Positions 1 through 7,046 of a DNA stretch of 14,214 nucleotides are shown here, in pieces. The position numbers and the translations under genes were made by a program. Origin of the DNA: an uncultured Bacilli bacterium (GTDB taxonomy: Bacteria; Bacillota_I; Bacilli_A; RF39; UBA660); NCBI GenBank assembly GCA_947595415.1, contig CANQER010000016.1, forward strand, positions 1 to 14,214. The letters run 5' to 3'. Numbering within the stretch: position 1 is the stretch's first letter; each line of letters starts with the position of its first letter. Below the pieces are notes generated by a model. The model was not told the origin of the DNA and made no database searches. It was given only the letters and a program-made list of their open reading frames with translations.

Positions 1-4
1 TATT

Positions 5-10
5 CCTCCT
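5..10 (-). promoter_or_regulatory. Ribosome binding site of a minus-strand gene off the left edge
   Basis: Read on the minus strand these bases are AGGAGG, followed by AATA up to the window edge, so a start codon is expected just outside position 1. It lies directly downstream, in minus-strand sense, of the terminator hairpin at 26-53. The gene itself is not visible, so its product is unknown. Confidence 0.55.
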
Positions 11-256
11 ATGTTATATTATATCAAAAAAAGATAGGTGTTTTTTCCTATCTGTCTATTTTTATGGGTACAATTCATTGCTGAGTTAGGTGATTTTCTT
101 TTTATATTAAAACTATAAATAGTAATAATACTAATAGGAAGATAAGAATTACTAAAGATAGAATTAAAAAAACATTCTTGTTTATTATATCGCCTACCTT
201 CAGTTAAGAAATTTGGCAATCATCCAACTATTAAATGTTCCTAATTAAAACAAATA
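11..256 (-). promoter_or_regulatory. Putative minus-strand 5' leader RNA, class unknown
   Basis: This stretch has no convincing gene. The only open frame on the minus strand (219-19) starts at TTG, has no good ribosome site and resembles no family I know. It runs through the terminator hairpin. The arrangement (extended -10 at 257-265, about 200 bases of AT-rich sequence, terminator, RBS) is that of a cis-regulatory leader. A minus-strand CTATCT near 159-154 could pair with AGATAG of the terminator's 5' arm as an antiterminator. I compared it by eye with T-box, SAM, TPP, lysine, preQ1, c-di-GMP and ydaO consensus elements and found no match, so the class is unassigned. Confidence 0.3.
26..53 (-). 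terminator. Minus-strand intrinsic terminator, possible leader attenuator
   Basis: On the minus strand, AGATAGG (53-47) pairs perfectly with CCTATCT (38-32) around an 8-base loop. A run of seven T follows at 32-26. This is a textbook intrinsic terminator for leftward transcription. It ends only about 16 bases before a strong Shine-Dalgarno, with no gene to its right, so it is better explained as an attenuator in a leader RNA than as the end of an operon. A TATAAT lies between hairpin and RBS on the minus strand (about 24-19), so an independent promoter for the off-window gene is the alternative. Confidence 0.6.
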
Positions 257-265
257 TTTATAGCA
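257..265 (-). promoter_or_regulatory. Candidate minus-strand extended -10 promoter
   Basis: On the minus strand the bases read TGCTATAAA, a TGn-extended -10 element. No good -35 hexamer sits 16-18 bases upstream. The right half of the inverted repeat at 261-291 overlaps the element. Transcription from here would run left through the terminator at 26-53. Confidence 0.3.
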
Positions 266-291
266 CAATAATTTTAATTCAATTTGTGCTA
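261..291. repeat. 8-bp inverted repeat, operator or hairpin
   Basis: TAGCACAA (261-268) and TTGTGCTA (284-291) are perfect inverted copies with a 15-base spacer. It overlaps the candidate minus-strand -10 and precedes the plus-strand terminator at 303-331. It could be a repressor operator for the leftward promoter or an upstream hairpin of a plus-strand RNA. The sequence does not decide between these. Confidence 0.4.
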
Positions 292-302
292 ATTTAAAAA
301 GT

Positions 303-331
303 CTCTTTTATCCCTTAAAAGAGTTTTTTTT
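303..331 (+). terminator. Strong plus-strand intrinsic terminator
   Basis: CTCTTTTA (303-310) pairs with TAAAAGAG (316-323) around a 5-base loop and is followed directly by eight T (324-331). No plus-strand gene precedes it in the window, so it ends either a small untranslated RNA from the 54-300 region or read-through transcription, and it insulates the giant gene downstream. Confidence 0.7.
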
Positions 332-403
332 AATTATGCTAAAAAAAGCATTTGTAAATAAAGGAAAAAATAATATAAATTAATAGCAAAAATATAAGTT
401 TTA

Positions 404-412
404 TGCTATAAT
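404..412 (+). promoter_or_regulatory. Extended -10 promoter of the giant surface protein gene
   Basis: TGC-TATAAT is a perfect -10 hexamer with a TGn extension. No recognisable -35 lies 16-18 bases upstream, which extended -10 promoters tolerate. Transcription would start near 419, leaving a leader of about 160 bases before the ATG at 581. Confidence 0.6.
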
Positions 413-418
413 ATAGGT

Positions 419-580
419 GCATGAAGCAAGTTTGATTTAAAAATCTAATGTATTTAATAGCTATACATAAAAATTATTATTAAATATATTAAATTTTAAT
501 CAGGTAAAAATTGGCAGGACATGCTTCATTTACAAAGTTGCTTGAATATGTTAATATATAAAGAAATTGGAGGAAGTAGT
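419..580 (+). promoter_or_regulatory. Long structured 5' leader closed by a long-range stem
   Basis: ATGAAGCA (421-428), right at the predicted transcript start, is the exact inverse complement of TGCTTCAT (522-529) and would close a domain of about 110 nt. Inside are smaller potential stems: GATT/AATC in 434-445, TGTAT/ATACA within 449-467, and AATTTT/AAAATT within 492-511. A second TTGCTT follows at about 539-544 and could compete for AAGCAA (424-429), giving two exclusive folds ahead of the RBS. The closed-domain shape recalls a riboswitch, but I recognise no known ligand core. The ribosome site GGAGGA (569-574) lies outside the closed domain. Confidence 0.35.
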
Positions 581-3500
581 ATGAAAAAAGTATTTATAGG
601 ATTAGCTCTTTTCTTCACATTTATGAACGTGAATGCTCAAGAGCTAGATATTGACAAAAACGTAGCTAAAAATTTAGAGGAGGTAACTATTTCTATCGAT
701 ATTGATAGTGATAACATTTCTGTTGATTATGATCAAAACGTTTTCAAGCCAATAGATATAGAAAGTTTTGACTTACAAGATGGTAGTGTTGTTACTCAAA
801 AAGGTAATAGTTTTTACTTTTCTAAGGGTAAAAATGATAATATTAAATTAACCCTTACAGTAAAAGAAGATGCTTTAAGTGGCGATACAACTATATCAGC
901 TACTCATGATGGAGTTGTTGATAAAACTAGTGTTGAAATCGATGGTAAATCTTTAGAAGATTCTAACACTTGGATTATACCAGGAGTATTTGCAATCGCT
1001 ATTGTAATATTTATGTTACTATATTACGTTAAAACTAAAGAACAATTTAAAACAAAACAACTAGTAACTATGGTAGTAGCTGGAATTTTAGTTTTAGCAT
1101 TAGTAATTGTAGCTATAATTTTAGGAAACAAAAAGGAATCAACTCCTAAAATTAATAAAGGAGAATATTTGATTCAAATTGAAAAAAACGACGATGGTAA
1201 AACAGATGATGTAACTATTACAGAAATAGAAGATGAAGAAAACGAAGCAAATTTAGGTATAGATAGCGCAGCTAATAGTAACCTAAATGAAGATAGTAGT
1301 AAACCTACTGTTAGTAAAATCGTTTATAATGCAACTATTGATGATTATCTTTCAGATGCTGAAGTAGTTAAAAAAGGTGAAAATATCATTATTAGTTTCA
1401 AAGCTAATGTAAAACCATATTCTACAGTTAAAGCTGCAGAAATAAATGGTACTGTTTATCCTGTTAAAAAAGTAGGGGATAAATACGAAGTAACTATTAA
1501 AGCTAAAGGAAATTATGGTGATTATGATTATACTATTACAAAGATAGTTTTGGAAAATGGTAAAAGGATTAAAGTTTCTAAGAAAACAGCTTCTGTTTAT
1601 ATTTTAAAAGACGAACCAACTATTGAAAACATTAAAATTAATGGTAGAGAAGAAACACCTGTTTTAACATTTGAAGTTAAAGACCCAGAAAATGCTTTTG
1701 TTTCTGGAACAGTAGTGATGAATAGTAAACCTAGAAAAATTGCTATGTTTGCTAGAAATAAAACTATAGCTTCAGATACAGAAATTTTAAATAAAGATGA
1801 TGTTAAAGTAGGAGTTAATACTTATTCTATTCCACTTTTAAAAGAAAACATGGAATATGATTTAGTAATCACATTAGATTACGATTTAGATGAAAATAAA
1901 ACTGATAATAAATATAGTGGTGAAGCAACTAAAGAAGTAGAAGAAACTTTTGTAAGAGAATATAATTTTAGTCTTAAAAATCCAACTCTTCCAGAAGAAA
2001 TAAATGATAATACAGATTTAACCCTTACATTTGAAAATGGATCATTCTCATATACTGATGTAACAGAAGTAACAATTGATGGAAATACTTATACAGTAAC
2101 TAAAAATGAAAATGATGTATATGAACTTGATAGACCTTTAGATAAATGCCAAGAAAAAGGTAAATGTAAGATAACTTTTGAAAGTGTTAAGATTACTAAG
2201 ACTGATGGTACAACTAAAACAATTGAAGTAAATGAAGAAATAGAATATATCTATATTAAAAATGCGCCAACTATTGATAGTTTTACTGCTAGTTATGATC
2301 AAGCTAATATAACAGGAGAGTTTACTATAGGTGATAATGATAAGGCAGTAACTGGTGGTAAGTTAGTTATTGAAGGACCAGCTAATTTTAAAACTGAAGT
2401 TCCATTAGAATTAAGTGAATTAAATGTTGGTAATGAAACTTCTGTAACTAAAGCTGTTACACTAGGTAAAGCTGGTGAATATAGTGTTAAATTAGTTGTA
2501 GATTATGACTTAGGTGATGGAAATATCTTATCTATTGAAAAGGCAAGTCTTCAAAATATTACTCAAGATATAACAGCAACTATTAAAGATGTTAAAACAC
2601 CTGCTAGTAAGGTTGAAAGAGGATCACAAATAGATTTATATTATACTATTGAGTCAAATACAGAAGAACCTGCTAGTCAAGTTACGATGACTATTAATAA
2701 TAGTGATGTAACTGCTACACTACAAGATGATGGTACTTATAAAGTAACAGTTACTGTACCAGAAGAAGGAGAAGGTTTAACTAGAGATATTTTGGTTTCT
2801 AAAGTTGTTTATAATGAAAAAGAAATAACTTTAAGTTATACTACAAGTATTGATATTTTAAAACTAGCTCCAGAAATTACTAGTTTTGATCCAATTTTAA
2901 ATGGTGATGAATTAATGGGTAATTTTGGTATAACTGATACTGATAAAGCTATAAATGGAGGAAAAGTTATCTTGAGGAAAGATCAAGATAGTTATGAATA
3001 TGAAATAACTAAAGAAGATTTAGAACAAACACCATTTAAGGTTAATGTTGATCTTCCAAAAGCTGGTGACTACAAAGTTAATTTAGTTGTAAATTATGAC
3101 TTAGGTGATGGAAATGTTGCATCACTAGAAAAAGAAGGTAGTAATTCAGTTCATGAAGCTATTAAAGCTAAAATTGTTAAAGTAACTGGTAATGAACAAA
3201 TGGTTAATAGAGGATCAGAAATAGACTTACATTATACTATTGAGTCTAATACTGATACAGACCTTACAAATATGACAATTGATGGTACTGTAATTAAAGG
3301 TGACAAATTAGTTAAAGAAAGTGATAATGTTTATAAAGTAACAGTTACTGTACCAAGTGAGGGAGAAGGTTTAACAAGAACTATTAAGGCTACTAAATTA
3401 ACATATCATGGAGATGAAGAAGTAGTTTTAGAAAGCTCTTTTGATACAGAAGTAAAGATCTTTAAATTAGCTCCAACAATTGATTCTCTTTCTCTAACAG

Positions 3501-6500
3501 CTGCTGGTGGAGAAATAAGTGGTAATTTTACTTTAACTGATACTGATTCATCAGCTACTGGAGCTAAATATACAATTGATGGTGATACTTATAATCTTTC
3601 AGCTGAAGAGTTTGCATCTAAAAGTTTTACTAATGAAGTAATAAGAGATGCTGGTGATTATGATGTTACCTTAACTCTTATCTATGATTTAGGTGATGGT
3701 AGTAGTTTAGAAGATGTTACTAAACAAGAAACAATAAAGGTTAATGTTGATGCAACTATTACTGAGGCTACAATTGATCCTGAATTTGTTAAAAAGGGTG
3801 AAAATGTAGTTATTATTTATACAATTATAGATAATACAAAAAGTACTTTATCTACAATTACTATTGAAAACAATGGTGATATAGAAGTTACACCTGTTGA
3901 AGGTAGTGATGATAAATATCAAGTAACAATTAAGATTAATGAAGATGAAACTGCAGGATTAAAGGAATTTAAAGCAACTAAACTTAGTTATGAAGATGGG
4001 GAATCTTTTGAATTAAATGATCATGCTAAAACTGTTTCAACTACTGTTTTAAAAACTGAACCTCAATTTGATGACTTAAGTGTTACTTATGAAAATGATG
4101 AAATTAAGGGTTCTATTAATATAACTGAACCTAAGAGTGAAGATACAGTTAAAAGTGGTAAACTTATAATTACAGGACCAGGTTATCCTGAACCTCATGA
4201 AATAACTATTGATAAAACTGAATTAAATAATTTTACTAAAAGTTTAGAAATTCCAAAGATGGGCGAATATAAAGTTGTACTTGAAGTTACTTATAATTTA
4301 GGTGAAAAAGATATAGTACATAAAACTAATGAAGTAACTATAAATAAAGAGTTAGAAGCATCTATTGTAAGTGTTTCAACTGCCCAAACTGTTGTTAAAG
4401 ATGGGGATATTAAATTAGTTTATAAAATTAATGATAATACAGATTCTAAAGTTTCTACAATTAAAGTTAATGAAATAGATAGAACTGTTACTTACAATGA
4501 AGAAGATGATACTTATACAGTAGATATCAATGCTGGAAGTACTTATGGTAAACGTACATTTAAAACAACTGAAATAACTTATGCTGATGGCGTTGGTTCA
4601 AAAACTGTTGAGGCAGAAGACAAAGATGTTTATGTACTAAAAAAAGTACCTAGTGTTGAGGCAACTCCAACTTATACAGATACGACAGCTACTGTAAATA
4701 TTATTGATGAAGATAAAGCTAAAACAGATGCTAAAATGGAATTTACTAAGGTAGATGGTGATAGTAGTGAAACTATTTCTTTAGAATTTGCTCCAGATAG
4801 TAATACAGGAACTGCTGATATTAGTTCTTTAGAAAATGGTATATATAATGTTAAAGTTTTAATAGATTATGACTTAGATGGTGAAGAGTTAGATTTAGAA
4901 GAATTTAAAGATACAGTTACTGTTTCATATGAAAATGTTTCAATTATAACTAATTATGAATCAGTGAGTATTAATGTACTAACTTTAGATCACTTTGATG
5001 ATACTAGTAAAATTGTGTTAAATTTCACAGTTACTAATGATACAGCTGCTGATATAGCTCAAGTAAAAATTGGTGATGAAAACTATCCTGCTAGTAAATT
5101 AGATGAAGAAAATCAATATACAGTTACAGTAAAAAATCCAAATGATAGAACAGAACTTAAAATAACAGAAGTAACTTTTTCTACAGGTGTTGTAAAAGAA
5201 AAAGAAAGTCCAGTTGTTTTAGTTAATAAAACTAAACCAGAAGCTACTGTACAAGCAGAAGAAGTAGAAGGAAATAAGATTAAAGCAACTATTGATATTA
5301 CAGATCAAGATAATGTAATTACTGAAGGAACAAAATATGCTGTTCTTAAAAATAGTGATACTTCTGAAGAACAAGAAAGAATCGAAATAACAGGAAGTGA
5401 AGTTAACTTTACTAAAGCTTTAGAAGGAGCTAATAGATATCAAGTTGATGTTATAGCTGATTATGATAGAACAGATGGTCAAACTCATGATGATGAAGTT
5501 ATTGCTTCTTCAGCTCATGTAGCTATAGCTGCTAGAGTAGATTTTAAAAAGTTTGATATCCAAACACCATATACATATCCAGGTAATAAGTATTTTACTG
5601 TAAAATTTGAATTTGAATCTAATGTTAAATTAGATGGCGATATAAAAGATTTTGTTGTTAATACGACAGAATATACTGGTGATACATACCAAAAAGTAGG
5701 AATTCAAGAAGGAAATACAACTATAAATAAAGTTAAATGTGATGAACCAGTAAGAAATGATGGTGGAAATTATCAAACTGTATGTAAAGCTGACTATACT
5801 ATACCTAGTAAAAGTTCAGTCATTAAATTAAAACCTGTTTCTTATGTTTATCTTACAGAAACTAAAGAAGTAGAAACACAAACTGCTAATAGTAATGAAA
5901 AACTTGTTGATGTTCAAAGACAAGCTCCAAAATTTACTTATGTAACAGAAAATGATTGGGAACATAAGAAAGTCAATGTAAAAGTTACTATTAATGATGA
6001 AACAGATATGCTTAAAACATTTAGTAATGGATCATATTTCCAAGCAACTATTGGAACTATACAATCTAATACTATAATTAATGATATAAAAAATGGTGAA
6101 CAAACTATAGTTTTTGAAAATCTTGATAGCTTAACTTTAAATAGACCTTACAGAATAGTAATTAAGACTCGTTTTGATCCATATCATGGTAATATTGTAA
6201 ATAAACAATCAGATGAAGAACGTGTTGAAGCCATTACTGTTGCTAGTTATATTCACTATATTACTGAATCAAATGAACCATCATTAAACGATATAGAACT
6301 TGTAAATAATGAAGGTGCTGATATAGGAGACAATACTTTTAAACAAGGAGAAGATGTTAAATTATCATTTAAGATTGGTGGAGTAATACCAAATTATTCA
6401 GGTATTGTTCCTGCTAAAATTAAAATTGAAACTGATGATGAAACTAATTCTACTTATCAACAAGAATATAACGTAACCAAAATTGATGATAAATATGTTA

Positions 6501-6955
6501 CTACTGAACCATTAACAGGACTAAATGCAAAAGAACAAACTTTAACAATCGTTGAAGTAACAGGTAGTCAAGGTGGAAGTCCAGTAAAAGTAACTAAAGA
6601 TAATCAAATTAAAATTAACATCACTAAACCAGATGTTGAAGCTGTTAAAAATATGGCTCAAAACAAGCTAAAAAAAGTAAAAGTCATTGAAAAAACAGAA
6701 ATTACTCCTTCTAGTGAAGACTCATCACAACCAAATGAATCAGAAATACCAGAAGATAAAATAGTAACAAAAGAAGAAGAAGTAACAATTTTACCTGATT
6801 CAAATGAACCAGATGTAAATGAAACAGATTTAGAACAAACAGAACAAGTAAATGAAAGTGATGAAGTAAAAGAGGAAGTAACAGAATCAGAAGATACAAA
6901 TTCTTTAAGTGAAGTTAATGATGATATTTCAATTGATTTAGAAATAGAAAACTAA
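581..6955 (+). CDS. Giant membrane-anchored surface protein with tandem Ig-like repeats
   Basis: A 2124-residue protein with start ATG 581, chosen because GGAGGAAG precedes it and a classic signal peptide follows: MKK, hydrophobic core, cleavage site VNA|Q near residue 19. Residues 20-128 form a small beta-rich domain. Membrane segments at about 131-150 and 161-182 are joined by the lysine-rich loop KTKEQFKTKQ, so the N-domain and the huge C-terminal part both lie outside the cell. From about residue 242 nine B-type and eight A-type Ig-like domains alternate. The last ~105 residues are an acidic, probably disordered tail. No LPXTG, SLH or lipobox is visible. Only four cysteines were found, in two close pairs (523/529 and 1720/1735). 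Adhesion or host/matrix contact is inferred from architecture. The A-domains resemble, from memory, the YDLG/YDRGNG repeats of streptococcal Zmp proteases, but no protease domain is present. Confidence 0.85.
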   Translation: MKKVFIGLALFFTFMNVNAQELDIDKNVAKNLEEVTISIDIDSDNISVDYDQNVFKPIDIESFDLQDGSVVTQKGNSFYFSKGKNDNIKLTLTVKEDALSGDTTISATHDGVVDKTSVEIDGKSLEDSNTWIIPGVFAIAIVIFMLLYYVKTKEQFKTKQLVTMVVAGILVLALVIVAIILGNKKESTPKINKGEYLIQIEKNDDGKTDDVTITEIEDEENEANLGIDSAANSNLNEDSSKPTVSKIVYNATIDDYLSDAEVVKKGENIIISFKANVKPYSTVKAAEINGTVYPVKKVGDKYEVTIKAKGNYGDYDYTITKIVLENGKRIKVSKKTASVYILKDEPTIENIKINGREETPVLTFEVKDPENAFVSGTVVMNSKPRKIAMFARNKTIASDTEILNKDDVKVGVNTYSIPLLKENMEYDLVITLDYDLDENKTDNKYSGEATKEVEETFVREYNFSLKNPTLPEEINDNTDLTLTFENGSFSYTDVTEVTIDGNTYTVTKNENDVYELDRPLDKCQEKGKCKITFESVKITKTDGTTKTIEVNEEIEYIYIKNAPTIDSFTASYDQANITGEFTIGDNDKAVTGGKLVIEGPANFKTEVPLELSELNVGNETSVTKAVTLGKAGEYSVKLVVDYDLGDGNILSIEKASLQNITQDITATIKDVKTPASKVERGSQIDLYYTIESNTEEPASQVTMTINNSDVTATLQDDGTYKVTVTVPEEGEGLTRDILVSKVVYNEKEITLSYTTSIDILKLAPEITSFDPILNGDELMGNFGITDTDKAINGGKVILRKDQDSYEYEITKEDLEQTPFKVNVDLPKAGDYKVNLVVNYDLGDGNVASLEKEGSNSVHEAIKAKIVKVTGNEQMVNRGSEIDLHYTIESNTDTDLTNMTIDGTVIKGDKLVKESDNVYKVTVTVPSEGEGLTRTIKATKLTYHGDEEVVLESSFDTEVKIFKLAPTIDSLSLTAAGGEISGNFTLTDTDSSATGAKYTIDGDTYNLSAEEFASKSFTNEVIRDAGDYDVTLTLIYDLGDGSSLEDVTKQETIKVNVDATITEATIDPEFVKKGENVVIIYTIIDNTKSTLSTITIENNGDIEVTPVEGSDDKYQVTIKINEDETAGLKEFKATKLSYEDGESFELNDHAKTVSTTVLKTEPQFDDLSVTYENDEIKGSINITEPKSEDTVKSGKLIITGPGYPEPHEITIDKTELNNFTKSLEIPKMGEYKVVLEVTYNLGEKDIVHKTNEVTINKELEASIVSVSTAQTVVKDGDIKLVYKINDNTDSKVSTIKVNEIDRTVTYNEEDDTYTVDINAGSTYGKRTFKTTEITYADGVGSKTVEAEDKDVYVLKKVPSVEATPTYTDTTATVNIIDEDKAKTDAKMEFTKVDGDSSETISLEFAPDSNTGTADISSLENGIYNVKVLIDYDLDGEELDLEEFKDTVTVSYENVSIITNYESVSINVLTLDHFDDTSKIVLNFTVTNDTAADIAQVKIGDENYPASKLDEENQYTVTVKNPNDRTELKITEVTFSTGVVKEKESPVVLVNKTKPEATVQAEEVEGNKIKATIDITDQDNVITEGTKYAVLKNSDTSEEQERIEITGSEVNFTKALEGANRYQVDVIADYDRTDGQTHDDEVIASSAHVAIAARVDFKKFDIQTPYTYPGNKYFTVKFEFESNVKLDGDIKDFVVNTTEYTGDTYQKVGIQEGNTTINKVKCDEPVRNDGGNYQTVCKADYTIPSKSSVIKLKPVSYVYLTETKEVETQTANSNEKLVDVQRQAPKFTYVTENDWEHKKVNVKVTINDETDMLKTFSNGSYFQATIGTIQSNTIINDIKNGEQTIVFENLDSLTLNRPYRIVIKTRFDPYHGNIVNKQSDEERVEAITVASYIHYITESNEPSLNDIELVNNEGADIGDNTFKQGEDVKLSFKIGGVIPNYSGIVPAKIKIETDDETNSTYQQEYNVTKIDDKYVTTEPLTGLNAKEQTLTIVEVTGSQGGSPVKVTKDNQIKINITKPDVEAVKNMAQNKLKKVKVIEKTEITPSSEDSSQPNESEIPEDKIVTKEEEVTILPDSNEPDVNETDLEQTEQVNESDEVKEEVTESEDTNSLSEVNDDISIDLEIEN
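1304..6637 (+). repeat. Tandem array of ~200-residue B/A domain units inside the giant gene
   Basis: Approximate B-domain starts are 1304, 1961, 2567, 3158, 3746, 4349, 4925, 5522 and 6275. A-domain starts are 1613, 2264, 2867, 3470, 4058, 4646, 5234 and 5924. Each B domain follows the pattern V-x-(K/R)-G-x-x-(I/V)-x-(L/I)-x-Y/F-x-I and ends near Y-x-V-T-V. Each A domain opens with a proline (AP or EP), carries an acidic turn like DTDKA or DNDKA, and ends with YDLGDG or a variant. The unit period is about 576-606 bases in the middle and longer at both ends (657 and 753). The acidic turns could bind calcium, which is inference only. Confidence 0.8.
2567..3745 (+). repeat. Recently duplicated repeat units (B3-A3 and B4-A4)
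   Basis: These two neighbouring units share long identical DNA, not just protein pattern. The 25 bases at 2737-2761 recur at 3331-3355, and the 23 bases at 2502-2524 (end of A2) recur at 3093-3115 (end of A3). The stretch coding RGS-x-IDL-x-YTIESNT at about 2618-2660 recurs almost unchanged at about 3209-3254. The offset is 591-594 bases, one unit. Such identity provides a substrate for slipped or homologous recombination that would add or remove exactly one unit in frame. Confidence 0.7.
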
Positions 6956-6960
6956 TAATA

Positions 6961-7006
6961 AAACAAAGATTAAAGTCTTATAAAAGATAAAATCTTTGTT
7001 TTTTTA
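6961..7006 (+). terminator. Terminator of the giant surface protein gene
   Basis: AAACAAAGATT (6961-6971) and AATCTTTGTTT (6991-7001) are perfect 11-base inverted copies with a 19-base loop, and the second arm runs into a T tract to 7005. It starts six bases after the TAA stop, so the surface protein gene is monocistronic. Confidence 0.85.
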
Positions 7007-7018
7007 AACCTTTGAAAG

Positions 7019-7027
7019 TGTTATAAT
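7019..7027 (+). promoter_or_regulatory. Extended -10 promoter of the nuclease gene
   Basis: TGT-TATAAT is a perfect -10 with TGn extension, 19 bases before the ATG at 7047. The -35 region is only a T-rich run overlapping the terminator tail. The short leader leaves just enough room for the ribosome site AGAGTGG. Confidence 0.5.
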
Positions 7028-7046
7028 AATAAAAGAGAGTGGTAAA

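Noticed and set aside
19..219. Minus-strand open frame of 66 codons
   Set aside because: TTG start without a good ribosome site, no family resemblance, low-complexity AT-rich composition, and it reads through the terminator hairpin at 26-53.
521..580. Upstream in-frame ATG of the giant gene (20 extra residues)
   Set aside because: It would place MLHLQSCLNML before the signal peptide, lies in the right arm of the leader stem, and has no good ribosome site, whereas ATG 581 has GGAGGAAG and starts a perfect signal peptide.
1304..6637. CRISPR-like or transposon repeats
   Set aside because: The periodicity is ~600 bases, lies in one open frame and reflects protein domains; there are no short regular repeats with unique spacers.
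6711..6899. Minus-strand leucine-rich open frame
   Set aside because: Antisense of the Glu/Val-rich acidic tail of the giant protein; the leucine runs simply reflect antisense GAA/GAT codons.
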